In this document: in pieces, positions 43,283 through 51,845 of the stretch
How positions within the stretch are numbered: the stretch's first letter is position 1
Layout of the letters: each line of letters starts with the position of its first letter
Assembly: GCA_021824175.1 (NCBI GenBank)
Contig: JAKALP010000006.1
Location: 186,001-250,000 of the forward strand
Reading direction: 5' to 3'
Origin: Deltaproteobacteria bacterium
GTDB lineage: Bacteria; Desulfobacterota; Desulfobacteria; Desulfobacterales; Desulfosarcinaceae
Length of the DNA: 64,000 nucleotides
Notes under the pieces: model-generated
What the model was told of the DNA's origin: nothing
Databases searched by the model: none
Seen by the model: the letters and a program-made list of their open reading frames with translations, nothing else
Translations under genes and position numbers: made by a program

Positions 43283-43335
43283 CTTTGTGCCTTTGTGCCT
43301 CAGTCCCTTTGTCCCTCAGTCCCTCAGTCCCTAAT
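43283..43335. repeat. word repeat, CTTTGTGCCT / CAGTCCCT family (thiG-thiH gap)
   Basis: CTTTGTGCCTTTGTGCCTCA then repeated GTCCCTTTGTCCCTCAGTCC units, running into the last codon of thiG. Same phrase as the thiE-thiC composite and 6538-6573. Confidence 0.8.
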
Positions 43336-44107
43336 CACCCCCCAAAAACCCCGTCAACGGCGACGAAGCCCGGGCCAGCGAACTCTGCTCGGCCAGCTCG
43401 GCCAGATAGGCCATGCGGCCGGCCTGGACCGCCAAAGCAAAGGCCCGGCCCATGGCCACCGGGTCCTGGGCCGTGGCAATGGCAGTGTTGACCAGCACGG
43501 CATCAGCCCCCATCTCCATGGCCGCGGCTGCCTGGGAGGGCCGCCCGATGCCCGCATCCACGATCACCGGCACCCGCCGGGTTTCGATAAGCAGGGCAAT
43601 GAGAGCGGCGGTTTCCAGCCCGCGGTTGGAGCCGATGGGCGCGCCCAGAGGCATGACGGCCGCGGCCCCGGCATCTTCCAACCGCTTGGCCAGGGTCAAG
43701 TCGGGCAGCACATAGGGCAGCACCACGAAACCCTCCTTGGCCAGGAGCTCGGTGGCTTTCAAGGTTTCGTAGTTATCGGGCATCAAGTACTTGCTGTCGG
43801 TGATCACCTCGATTTTAATGAATTCGCCGCAGCCCGCTTCCCGGGCGATGCGCGCGATGCGCACCGCTTCCTGGGCCGTGCGGGCACCGGAGGTGTTTGG
43901 CAGCAGGGTCACCGATTTGGGAATATAATTGAGAATATTCTCTTCCTGAGCAGCCAAGTCGACCCGCCGCAGGGCCACGGTGATCATCTGGGAACCGCTG
44001 CCCTCCAGCATCTGGGGGATCAACGCATTATTCGCGAACTTGCCAGTGCCAGTGAACAGCCGATTGGTGAATCGCCGGTTGCCCAGTTGCAGAACATCGT
44101 TTTCCAT
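43331..44107 (-). CDS. thiG: thiazole synthase
   Basis: TIM-barrel that builds the thiazole phosphate from deoxyxylulose phosphate, dehydroglycine and ThiS thiocarboxylate. 258 residues: [38 protein letters not shown] (Schiff-base Lys region), [35 protein letters not shown] and [14 protein letters not shown]. Start ATG 44107 lies four bases after thiS and uses GGAGGC inside thiS. Confidence 0.96.
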   Translation of the reverse strand: MENDVLQLGNRRFTNRLFTGTGKFANNALIPQMLEGSGSQMITVALRRVDLAAQEENILNYIPKSVTLLPNTSGARTAQEAVRIARIAREAGCGEFIKIEVITDSKYLMPDNYETLKATELLAKEGFVVLPYVLPDLTLAKRLEDAGAAAVMPLGAPIGSNRGLETAALIALLIETRRVPVIVDAGIGRPSQAAAAMEMGADAVLVNTAIATAQDPVAMGRAFALAVQAGRMAYLAELAEQSSLARASSPLTGFLGGD

Positions 44108-44111
44108 CTAT

Positions 44112-44309
44112 TCAGCCTCCACCCACGAAACTCAGCAGCTCCAGGGTATCGCCTTCCCGCAACGCGATGCCCGACCATAATGCCTGCTGGATGATTTTCA
44201 GGTTGTGCTCCACCACCAGGGCTTCGGGTTTAAGCCCCCTTTGCCGCACCAGTGTTTCAATGGTGCAGGGCGCGAGCTGTTCCACACGCCCATTAATTTT
44301 GACTTGCAT
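44112..44309 (-). CDS. thiS: sulfur carrier protein ThiS
   Basis: 65-residue ubiquitin-like protein ending in SFVGGG, the Gly-Gly tail adenylated by ThiF and loaded with sulfur for ThiG. MQVKINGRVE start and DTLELLS near the end are typical. ATG 44309 follows TGGAGGATT. First gene of the operon behind the riboswitch. Confidence 0.95.
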   Translation of the reverse strand: MQVKINGRVEQLAPCTIETLVRQRGLKPEALVVEHNLKIIQQALWSGIALREGDTLELLSFVGGG

Positions 44310-44341
44310 GAATCCTCCAAGGCCAAAAACGCCTTTGACCC

Positions 44342-44381
44342 AAAAATAAAAGCCGCTAACCCGATCATGGGCAGCGGCTTT
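44342..44381 (-). terminator. riboswitch-controlled intrinsic terminator
   Basis: A 9-bp stem (AAAGCCGCT / AGCGGCTTT, 44349-44357 and 44373-44381) is followed on the minus strand by TTTTATTTTTG. Its upstream arm AGCCGCT can instead pair with AGCGGCT at the 3' edge of the TPP aptamer. Confidence 0.9.
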
Positions 44382-44406
44382 CCAAAAATTTCAATTTGTC
44401 TTTTTG

Positions 44407-44489
44407 AGCCGCTTCCCTTCGCCGGTATTACCCGGATCAGGTTCTAAGGGTTGGATGAGCTCCTCTCAGCGTGGATCGCACCCCTAGCG
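44407..44489 (-). ncRNA. TPP riboswitch (THI element)
   Basis: On the minus strand: GGGGTGC, CTGAGAGGAG, ACCCTTAGAACCTGATCCGG, GTAATACCGGCG and AAGGGAAGCGGCTC, the complete THI-box. P1 is formed by CGCT and AGCG at the two ends. It sits about 100 bases before thiS and is joined to a terminator, so TPP should stop transcription of thiSGHFEC. Confidence 0.97.
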
Positions 44490-44539
44490 TTTATGAATTC
44501 TACCTATAGATAAGCACCTCGCGCTTGTCAATCGTTGCC

Positions 44540-45307
44540 TTACTCTCCCTTGAACACCGGCTCGCGCTTTTCAAAGAAGGCGGTCATGCCTTCCATGGCA
44601 TCCTTGCTCTTGCCCAGGCGGCCCGACCACTCGCGGTCCACGCGCAAGCCTTCGTGCAAGCCCTTTTCCAGTCCAATGTGCATGCCTTCCAGCACGGCCT
44701 GGACAGCCAAGGGGGGCCGTTTGGTCAGGGCCACAGCCAGCTCACGGGCCTCTTTCATCAGATCAGCGGCCGGCACCACGCGATCCACCAGGCCAGCGGC
44801 CAAGGCTTCCTGGGGCGCGAGGCGCTGGCTGAAAAGGATCATCTCCAGGGCCTTGGATTTACCCACCACTTTGGGCAAGCGCTGGATGCCGCCCCAGCCG
44901 GGGGTGATGCCCAGGTTCACTTCGGGCAAGCCCATGATGCTGCGGGCATTGTCGCCGATGATGCGGAAATGGCACACCAGGGCCAGCTCACAGCCGCCGC
45001 CCAGGGCATAGCCGTTGATGGCGGCAATCACCGGTTTGGACAGACGCTCAATGCGGTTAAAGACGTCGTTGCCATTGGGCCCTTTGTTGATATTGGCCAG
45101 ATCCGATACATCCATGCCCGCGCAGAACCCCTTTTCACCGGCGCCGGAGATGATGACCACCCGCGTTTCCCGGCTCTTTTCCAATTCGCTGATGGCAAAA
45201 TCCAGCTCCTCACGGATGCCCAAGTTGACTGAGTTGGTGGGGGGACGATTCAGAGTGATGGTGGTGATAAACTCCTGGGTGTTGACTAAAATATTTTTGT
45301 ACTCCAT
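44540..45307 (-). CDS. enoyl-CoA hydratase/isomerase (crotonase) family protein
   Basis: 255 residues. Oxyanion-hole segments GAGEKGFCAGMDVSDL (about 55-70) and NGYALGGGCELALVCHFRI. Both usual catalytic glutamates appear to be kept, in GGGCELAL and LPEVNLGITPGWGGIQRL. ATG 45307 follows GGAGGTTTGGC. Likely hydrates 2-enoyl-CoA in fatty or aromatic acid degradation; the exact acyl group is not deducible. No beta-oxidation partner adjacent. Confidence 0.92.
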   Translation of the reverse strand: MEYKNILVNTQEFITTITLNRPPTNSVNLGIREELDFAISELEKSRETRVVIISGAGEKGFCAGMDVSDLANINKGPNGNDVFNRIERLSKPVIAAINGYALGGGCELALVCHFRIIGDNARSIMGLPEVNLGITPGWGGIQRLPKVVGKSKALEMILFSQRLAPQEALAAGLVDRVVPAADLMKEARELAVALTKRPPLAVQAVLEGMHIGLEKGLHEGLRVDREWSGRLGKSKDAMEGMTAFFEKREPVFKGE

Positions 45308-45477
45308 GCCAAACCTCCGTGAAAAATGAATGGTTCAAAAAAGTGGATTGCCAAAAGCAGGCGCCGGTTTTTAAACCGGTATGATCTATTGTGGATGGTT
45401 GATGTCCGTACACGTGACGATGGCGGGCACTATTTCACGGCTGTTGCGGCGATGTCAAGCTTGCTGAATCCCAACAA

Positions 45478-45504
45478 GGGCGGTCCTCATCAGCAGGACC
45501 GCCC
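45478..45504. terminator. perfect 10-bp hairpin downstream of dodecin
   Basis: GGGCGGTCCT / AGGACCGCCC with a 7-base loop. It lies 45 bases after the dodecin stop. No T-run follows on either strand, so it may be a weak or factor-assisted terminator or an RNA 3' stabiliser. Confidence 0.5.
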
Positions 45505-45548
45505 CGACCTGTGCGGAAAAACGGTTTTCATGATGAACCCGTTACGCT

Positions 45549-45761
45549 TTACTCGGCGCTATACTTGAACGATAACTTGACCCTGGCGCGGAAAGCCACC
45601 GCCCGACCATCTTCCACCTTCAGGTCCAGCTGGCCCACCTCGGCGATCCTCAGATCCCTGAGGCTTTGGCCCGCTATCTCAACAGCGTTGCGGGCAGCAT
45701 CTTCCCAGGATTTGGGACTGGTACCTACCAACTCGATGACTTTGTACACACTATCGGCCAT
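45549..45761 (-). CDS. dodecin (flavin-binding dodecamer)
   Basis: 70 residues from MADSVYKVIELVG; ATG 45761 follows AAAGGAGGAGCCC, while the frame back to 45815 lacks a site. Family text: YKVIELVGTSPKSWEDAARN, LRDLRIAEVGQLDLKVEDG and FRARVKLSFKY. Dodecins store or sequester flavins (or CoA) in a hollow dodecamer. Monocistronic. Confidence 0.92.
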   Translation of the reverse strand: MADSVYKVIELVGTSPKSWEDAARNAVEIAGQSLRDLRIAEVGQLDLKVEDGRAVAFRARVKLSFKYSAE

Positions 45762-46242
45762 GGGCTCCTCCTTTGGTTGGGGGTTTGGGAAACGGCCCCG
45801 GTGATGGCTGGACATGGACCAGGGCCGGCTTAAGGAACGGTTCTATGCCTGAAGCGCTGCCGGCAAATGATCAACCGCCGGGCAGGGCCGTGTCGCCACT
45901 ACCATGTGTGGACCGCTTCAATCCCAAGAGATAATGTTGTCGAACGGAAACCGGAGCACAGTCAATGTGTTCATGCCAATGGATTTGAGTCAGAATCTAC
46001 GGATTTCAACGAGAGGATTCATCAACTTCAGAGTGTAACGCGAGTAGATCACCTTTGCCCGGCGCTGTCAATTGGCAACTGCCTCCGCTCCAGAACACCA
46101 TTTCAGCGCACCCTTGACAAGTGGAAACGACTTTCCTAACTTACCCATCGGTTTTTGGTTTCTGTGTTATTCCTACCGCCTGCCCCCAGCTATCGCCATG
46201 GCAGGCCTTTATCCTACCTGGCGTGAAAGGAGCGATTATCAC
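45762..46242. other. intergenic region before the MoxR-Bat operon
   Basis: About 480 bases shared by divergent dodecin and moxR. No repeat or clear promoter hexamers; short frames here lack ribosome sites. It must contain the promoter for the seven-gene operon. Confidence 0.4.
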
Positions 46243-47217
46243 GTGGAAGAACTCACCCGCCAAATCCAGGAGCAGCATGCTCTGGTGAACCATATTCGAG
46301 CCGAAATCGGCAAAGTGCTTGTTGGCCAGCAGGAGTTGATCGAAGGGTTGCTCATCGGGCTGTTCACCAAGGGACACATCCTCATAGAAGGCGTGCCGGG
46401 CCTGGCCAAGACCAGCGCGGTCAAGGCTTTGGCCGATACGGTGCAGGCCGACTTCAAACGCATTCAGTTCACTCCGGACCTGCTGCCCGCCGATCTGATC
46501 GGCACCGAGGTGTACCGGCCCAAAACAGGGGACTTTGTCATTAAAAAGGGACCGCTGTTCAACAACATCATCCTGGCCGATGAGATCAACCGGGCCCCTT
46601 CCAAAGTACAATCGGCCCTGCTGGAAGCCATGCAGGAGCGCCAGGTGACCATCGGCGACGCCACTTTCAAATTGGCCGACCCGTTTCTGGTGCTGGCCAC
46701 CCAGAACCCCATCGAGCAGGAGGGCACCTATCCACTGCCCGAAGCCCAGGTGGACCGCTTCATGCTCAAACTGCTCATCGGCTATCCCAGCCGCCAGGAA
46801 GAGAAGCAGATCATGCAGCGCATCGGTTTTGAGGCCCCGGCCCTGGTCCAGGCCGTACTGACACCGGCTCAAATTGACGCCGTGGGTCGCCTGATCAATT
46901 CGATTTACATGGACGACAAGCTGCGCGACTATATTGTGGCCCTGGTGTTCGCCACCCGCGAACCCGAGAAACTGGATGCCGATATTGCCGGCTATATCCA
47001 ATACGGCGCCTCGCCCCGGGCCACCATCTTCTTGAGCCTGGCGGCCAGAGCCTACGCTTTTCTAAACGGCCGGGCCTATGTCACGCCCCAGGATGTCAAG
47101 ACCATCGCGCCCCTGGTACTGCGCCACCGCATCATCCCGACCTACGAAGCCGAAGCCGAAGATATTACTACCGACCAGATCATCAGCCGGATTTTTGATT
47201 CGGTACCTGTTCCTTAG
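46243..47217 (+). CDS. MoxR-family AAA+ ATPase
   Basis: 324 residues if read from GTG 46243, which follows AAAGGAGCG; the ATG at 46198 has no ribosome site. Walker A GVPGLAKTS, Walker B IILADEINRAPSK, sensor FLVLATQNPIEQEGTYPLPEAQVDRF and the C-terminal lid are all present. MoxR ATPases act with VWA proteins as chaperone-like assembly or metal-insertion systems. First gene of the Bat operon. Confidence 0.93.
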   Translation: MEELTRQIQEQHALVNHIRAEIGKVLVGQQELIEGLLIGLFTKGHILIEGVPGLAKTSAVKALADTVQADFKRIQFTPDLLPADLIGTEVYRPKTGDFVIKKGPLFNNIILADEINRAPSKVQSALLEAMQERQVTIGDATFKLADPFLVLATQNPIEQEGTYPLPEAQVDRFMLKLLIGYPSRQEEKQIMQRIGFEAPALVQAVLTPAQIDAVGRLINSIYMDDKLRDYIVALVFATREPEKLDADIAGYIQYGASPRATIFLSLAARAYAFLNGRAYVTPQDVKTIAPLVLRHRIIPTYEAEAEDITTDQIISRIFDSVPVP

Positions 47218-47222
47218 TTTAT

Positions 47223-47356
47223 TTGGTTGATAGGTTGATGGTTGATTCGTGAAGTGCTTGAGTAGTTGTAGGTAGAATTTGATCTTCGCAGATCATTGGA
47301 GTGGGGTAAAATATGCGCACCCGAATAAGCGAATCAACCAATAACGAATCAACGAC
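47223..47356. repeat. facing inverted word repeat, GTTGATTC family (moxR-DUF58)
   Basis: Left copy 47223-47254 (TTGGTTGATAGGTTGATGGT...). Right copy 47323-47356 (GAATAAGCGAATCAACCAAT...), the inverse. The right copy lies inside the first codons of the DUF58 gene and encodes ESTNNESTT. Confidence 0.8.
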
Positions 47357-48242
47357 GATCCCTCCTGACCTCATCCAAAAAATCAAAAAGATCCACATCC
47401 GCACCGGCCGGACCGTGAATACGCTCATGGCCGGGCAGTATAAATCGGTCTTTCGCGGCGCGGGCATAGAATTTGAAGAGGTGCGCGATTACTCCCCCGG
47501 TGATGATGTCAAGTCCATTGACTGGAAAGTCTCGGCCCGGCTGGGCCGGCCTTTTATCAAGCGTTTCCGCGAAGAACGCGAGTTGATCGTCATGCTGCTG
47601 GTGGACCTCAGTGCTTCGGGCCGCTTTGGCACCCGCCAGAGCACCAAACAGGAGATCGCCGCTGAAACCGCGGCCATCCTGGCCTTCAATGCCATCCGCA
47701 ACAACGACAAGGTCGGCGCCATTCTCTTCACCGACCAGGTGGAGCATTATATCCCGCCCAAGAAAGGCAGCGGTCATGTGTGGCGCGTGATCAAGGAGAT
47801 CTTCGCCCATACGCCCCAGCACACGGGCACGGACATCTCAGGGGCCGTGGGTTTTCTGGGGCGGGTGTGCCGCAAACGCTCGGTGGCCTTCGTGATCTCT
47901 GATTTTATTCTACCCGCCGGGCCGGTGGTGGACCGCCAGATGCGCGCCGTGAGCGGCAAGCACGAGTTGATCCAGGTGCGCGTCAGCGATCCGGGAGAAT
48001 TCGAGCTGCCCGAGGCCGGCATCATTCTGGTCCAGGATCTGGAGAGCGGGCGGTTGATGCACCTGGATGCTTCCCATGCGCGCACGCGGCTCCGCTATGT
48101 CGAACAGATGACGGCCGCCTATCAATCCGTCAGCGAGCAGTTCAAATCCGCGGGCCTGGATTGCATCGACATTCGCACCACGCAATCCGCGGCCGATACC
48201 TTGACGCGTTATTTTCGGATGCGGGAGAAAAGAAAACGGTGA
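47313..48242 (+). CDS. DUF58 (VWA-like) protein
   Basis: 309 residues. Core DUF58 text FRGAGIEFEEVRDYSPGDDV KSIDWKVSARLG, then RPFIKRFREERELIVMLLVD and a VWA-like fold with DLSASGRFG. The N-terminal 15 residues come from a GTTGATTC-type repeat, so the native start may lie a little downstream (first natural-looking residues PPDLIQKIKK); no better start codon is available. DUF58 proteins always accompany MoxR and probably bind its client. Confidence 0.88.
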   Translation: MRTRISESTNNESTTIPPDLIQKIKKIHIRTGRTVNTLMAGQYKSVFRGAGIEFEEVRDYSPGDDVKSIDWKVSARLGRPFIKRFREERELIVMLLVDLSASGRFGTRQSTKQEIAAETAAILAFNAIRNNDKVGAILFTDQVEHYIPPKKGSGHVWRVIKEIFAHTPQHTGTDISGAVGFLGRVCRKRSVAFVISDFILPAGPVVDRQMRAVSGKHELIQVRVSDPGEFELPEAGIILVQDLESGRLMHLDASHARTRLRYVEQMTAAYQSVSEQFKSAGLDCIDIRTTQSAADTLTRYFRMREKRKR

Positions 48243-48288
48243 GGAGAATCAAACTCTTTAAAAGAATTCTGAGTACTGATACAAGACC

Positions 48289-49005
48289 ATGTCAAGCACG
48301 CTTTCAAATTTGATTCTGGCAGCAACTTACGCCGATACTGGCAGTAATTCCCCCGCGCCGGTGCCAGCGCCATCGCCCATGACCGACATACATGACATCA
48401 AGCCGGCCTTGGTTATGGGCCTGGACTGGAGCTGGTGGCCGTGGGCCGCGGCGGCCCTGGCAGTAATCGCCGCTGTTCTTCTGGCCTGGTGGCTCTGGCG
48501 CCGCCGAAAGAAATCTACGGAACCGTTGCTCACGCCGGTACTGTCGCCCGAAGCAGAAGCCTACGCCCTACTGGATGCGCTGGCTGCCGACAATCTGAAC
48601 GACGGTAAGCTTTACTACTTCCGGCTTTCAGCCATTCTGCGCGGCTACGTGGAGCGGCGATTCGAATTTCCGGCCGCGGAGATGACCCTGGAAGAGTTGC
48701 TGCCGCGCCTGGCCCAAGTATCACTGCCCAAAGAATTGGATCAGCCGTTCATCGATTTTTGTCGCCGGGCCGAGCCCATTAAATTTGCTGGTTTGGCCGC
48801 TGATGCCGGCCGCCGCGGCCTGGACCTGATGTTTGCCCGCGATTTTGTTCAGCGCACTACACCCAGCGCCATGGAGCCGACCGTACCCACGGAAGACACC
48901 TCCAGCCAGCGCTGGGCAGACCGGATACCCTTGGCCCAAAAGGCTGTATCGCAATCTTCCCAGCGCCTGATTGCCGCAGAAAGTAAAACAGTAAAAGAGG
49001 ATTAA
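48289..49005 (+). CDS. DUF4381-like membrane protein
   Basis: 238 residues. Pro-rich N-terminus, one TM helix (WPWAAAALAVIAAVLLAWWLW, about 50-70) and a cytoplasmic helical region with YALLDALAADNLNDGKLYYF RLSAILRGYVERRFEFPAAE MTLEELL. This matches the DUF4381 protein usually found between DUF58 and BatA. The C-terminal 40 residues are polar and variable. ATG 48289 lacks a strong ribosome site. Confidence 0.75.
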   Translation: MSSTLSNLILAATYADTGSNSPAPVPAPSPMTDIHDIKPALVMGLDWSWWPWAAAALAVIAAVLLAWWLWRRRKKSTEPLLTPVLSPEAEAYALLDALAADNLNDGKLYYFRLSAILRGYVERRFEFPAAEMTLEELLPRLAQVSLPKELDQPFIDFCRRAEPIKFAGLAADAGRRGLDLMFARDFVQRTTPSAMEPTVPTEDTSSQRWADRIPLAQKAVSQSSQRLIAAESKTVKED

Positions 49006-49015
49006 CGGTACCCCC

Positions 49016-50011
49016 ATGTTCCGCTTTGCGTCCCCATATGCTTTTCTTTTACTGCTGCTGATTCCCGTGATCGTCTGGTACCGCCGCCGTCAACGGCCCG
49101 CGACTCTGGCAGCCACGGCGGTACATTCGCTGAAGGAGATCGGTCCCTCACCGGCGCTGACGCTGCACCGCCTGCTGCCAGGAATTTACTACCTGGTGAT
49201 CATTCTGCTGATTCTGGCCCTGGCCCGGCCCCAATGGGGCACCCGGCGCCTGCCCCAGGAGAGCGAAGGCATTAACATCATTCTGGCGTTGGACCTTTCG
49301 GGCAGCATGGGGGCCATCGACTTCTCCCACGGCGGCCAGATCCTCAACCGGTTGCAAGCCGTCAAACTGGTGGTGCGCCAATTCATCGCCGAGCGCAGCG
49401 GCGACCGCATCGGCGTCGTGGTCTTCGGCAGCCAGGCCTACACCCAGCTTCCCTTGACGCGCGATTATCAGACCATTGCCGCCATTCTGGACCGCCTGGA
49501 AATCGGCATGGCCGGCCCCAACACCGCCATTGGCGATGCCATCGGCATCAGCATAAAACGCATCACCGATGTCAAAAGCCGCTCCAATGTCATTATTCTT
49601 CTCAGCGACGGCAGCAGCAACAGCGGCGAACTGGAACCGCAAACCGCCACCGAAATCGCAAAGGAGAAGGGCGTCAAGATCTACACTATCGGCGTGGGCA
49701 CCACCGGCCGCGCCCCCTTTTTGATCAACGACCCGATCTTTGGCCAACGCGAAATCTACCAGCAGGTGGAAATCGATGAAAAGACGTTGAAATCCATTGC
49801 CGATACCACTGGCGGGAGCTATTTTCACGCCAGGGATCTGGAAGGTTTAAAACAGATTTACGCCACCATCGATGCCATGGAGAAGACCAAGGTGGAGGTT
49901 CAAAGTTACGCCGATTATAACGAACTCTACCTTTATTTGCTGCTGCCGGCCTTTGGATTGCTGGCGGTGTGGATCTTGTTGAAGAATACACGATTCCTGG
50001 AAATACCATAA
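49016..50011 (+). CDS. batA: BatA-type VWA membrane protein
   Basis: 331 residues. TM helices at both ends (YAFLLLLLIPVIVWYRR; LYLLLPAFGLLAVWILLK). The periplasmic VWA domain carries an intact MIDAS: LDLSGSMGAID, LTRDYQT and LLSDGSSNSG. Part of the aerotolerance/stress operon first described in Bacteroides; metal-dependent protein contact is inferred. Confidence 0.9.
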   Translation: MFRFASPYAFLLLLLIPVIVWYRRRQRPATLAATAVHSLKEIGPSPALTLHRLLPGIYYLVIILLILALARPQWGTRRLPQESEGINIILALDLSGSMGAIDFSHGGQILNRLQAVKLVVRQFIAERSGDRIGVVVFGSQAYTQLPLTRDYQTIAAILDRLEIGMAGPNTAIGDAIGISIKRITDVKSRSNVIILLSDGSSNSGELEPQTATEIAKEKGVKIYTIGVGTTGRAPFLINDPIFGQREIYQQVEIDEKTLKSIADTTGGSYFHARDLEGLKQIYATIDAMEKTKVEVQSYADYNELYLYLLLPAFGLLAVWILLKNTRFLEIP

Positions 50012-50015
50012 GCCT

Positions 50016-51845
50016 ATGTCCTTCAGCCATATTCAACTCCTTTTTCTCTTCTGGGCCGTGCCCTTGCTGGCGCTGGTTTACTTCTACGGCTGGCGACGGA
50101 GACGGCGTATTCTGCATCGTTTCGCCGATTCGCGCGCCTTGGCGGGCCTGATTCCCCAAGGGTTGGCAGCGCGCCGGCGTCTGGGCGCCGTTCTTGTGCT
50201 GGGGGCCGCTCTGCTGTTGGTGGCGGCCATGGCCGGCCCCCAGCATGGGTTTCAATGGCAGAAGGTCGAGCAGCGCGGCGTGGATCTAATCATTGCCCTG
50301 GATTGCTCGCGCAGCATGCTGGCCACGGATATCCAGCCCACGCGCCTGGAGCGGGCCAAGCGCAAGATCATCGATCTGCTGGGCGAGCTGCGGGGCGACC
50401 GCGTGGGATTGGTGGCCTTCAGCGGCACGGCCTTTTTGCAATGCCCGCTGACCTTGGATTACAGCGCCTTTGACCTGTTCCTCAAAGTGCTGACCCCCGA
50501 TTACCTGCCCGTGGGCGGCACGGACCTGGCGGCCGCCGTGCGGACCTCCCTTTCCGCCTTTGACCCCAAAAGCGCCGCCGACAAAGCCATTATTCTGATC
50601 ACCGACGGCGAAAACACCGGTCCGGGCGATCCCGAAGCCGCGGCCAATGAAGCGCAAAAGGCGGGCATCAAACTTTTTTGCATCGGCGTGGGCGCGGCCC
50701 AAGGCGTACCAGTGCCGGCCGAATCCGGCGGTTTTAAAAAAGATGCCCAGGGCCAGATCGTGCTCTCCCGCCTGGATGAACCCTTGCTCACCCGCATGGC
50801 CGTGGCCACCGGCGGCACCTATGTGCGCTCGGTGGCTGGCGATATGGATCTGGACCTCATCTATCGGGACCAGATCCATGGCACGATGAAGGGCGCCACA
50901 ATAGAGGGCGGCCGCCGCAAACTCTGGGCTGATCGGTACCAATGGCCCCTGGCCGCGGCCATTTTACTGCTTGCCGCGGCCCAGGCAGTGCCGGTGGTGA
51001 GGAAAGTGCTCACCATCTGGCTCTTCATCGGGTTGTTGCTCCCCCAGGGGCAGGCCGAGGCCGGTCCGCTTCAAGAAGGTTACCGCGCCTATGAGAAAGG
51101 CCAGTACGATCAGGCCTTGGAAAAGTTCGTCCAGGGGCAGCTCCAAAAACCCGATGATCCCCAGGTGTTGTACAATCTGGGCAATGCCTATTATAAAACC
51201 GGCAAATTCGATGAGGCCAAATCCAATTACGGCCAGGCCCTTTCCCAAGCGCCGCCGGATCTCAAGCCCAAATTGCTTTACAACCTGGGCAATACCGCCT
51301 TTCGTCAAAAGGATTTTCAAACGGCCATCAACAACTACAAGGCCGCCTTGGATCTGACGCCCAATGACACCGAGGCCAAGGAGAATCTGGCCCTGGCCGA
51401 ACAGATGTTGCAGCAACAAAAGCAGCAGCAAAACCAGCAGAATCAACAAAACCAACAGAATCCCCAAAAAGAGTCCGGGCAGCAGTCATCGGAAAAGGAC
51501 CAGGCGCAGGATAAAGGAAAATCTGAACCCAAGCCGGAGCAACAACAGCAGTCCCAGCCCGACCAGGCCAAACAGCAAGAGCAGCCCCAGCAACAATCGG
51601 CTGAATCCCAAAAGGATCAGAAAAAGGACTTGGAAAACAAAAGCGCCCAACCCCAAGGGGCTGAGCCGCAAAAACCCGAAGGCGCTCAGCCCCAGCAAGC
51701 CCAGAACAGCGCCGGGGAGCCCAAAGGCGACCAACGGCCAACCGATGCTTCGGCCGCGGCCCAGATGCTCAACCGGCTCAAGGATGAGCCGGGCCGGGCG
51801 CTGATGCCCAAATATCAGAAGTTGCCGGTGGAAAAGGATTGGTGA
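50016..51845 (+). CDS. BatB-BatC fusion: VWA domain plus TPR repeats and Gln/Lys-rich tail
   Basis: 609 residues. N-terminal TM pair, then a VWA domain (about 85-290) with MIDAS IALDCSRSMLATD and ITDGENTG; a TM near 310-335; TPR repeats (YRAYEKGQYDQALEKFVQGQ; VLYNLGNAYYKTGKFDEAKS; LLYNLGNTAFRQKDFQTAIN) and a low-complexity Gln/Pro/Lys/Glu tail (about 465-590). In many bacteria BatB and BatC are separate; here VWA and TPR parts are one chain. Starts five bases after batA. Confidence 0.9.
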   Translation: MSFSHIQLLFLFWAVPLLALVYFYGWRRRRRILHRFADSRALAGLIPQGLAARRRLGAVLVLGAALLLVAAMAGPQHGFQWQKVEQRGVDLIIALDCSRSMLATDIQPTRLERAKRKIIDLLGELRGDRVGLVAFSGTAFLQCPLTLDYSAFDLFLKVLTPDYLPVGGTDLAAAVRTSLSAFDPKSAADKAIILITDGENTGPGDPEAAANEAQKAGIKLFCIGVGAAQGVPVPAESGGFKKDAQGQIVLSRLDEPLLTRMAVATGGTYVRSVAGDMDLDLIYRDQIHGTMKGATIEGGRRKLWADRYQWPLAAAILLLAAAQAVPVVRKVLTIWLFIGLLLPQGQAEAGPLQEGYRAYEKGQYDQALEKFVQGQLQKPDDPQVLYNLGNAYYKTGKFDEAKSNYGQALSQAPPDLKPKLLYNLGNTAFRQKDFQTAINNYKAALDLTPNDTEAKENLALAEQMLQQQKQQQNQQNQQNQQNPQKESGQQSSEKDQAQDKGKSEPKPEQQQQSQPDQAKQQEQPQQQSAESQKDQKKDLENKSAQPQGAEPQKPEGAQPQQAQNSAGEPKGDQRPTDASAAAQMLNRLKDEPGRALMPKYQKLPVEKDW

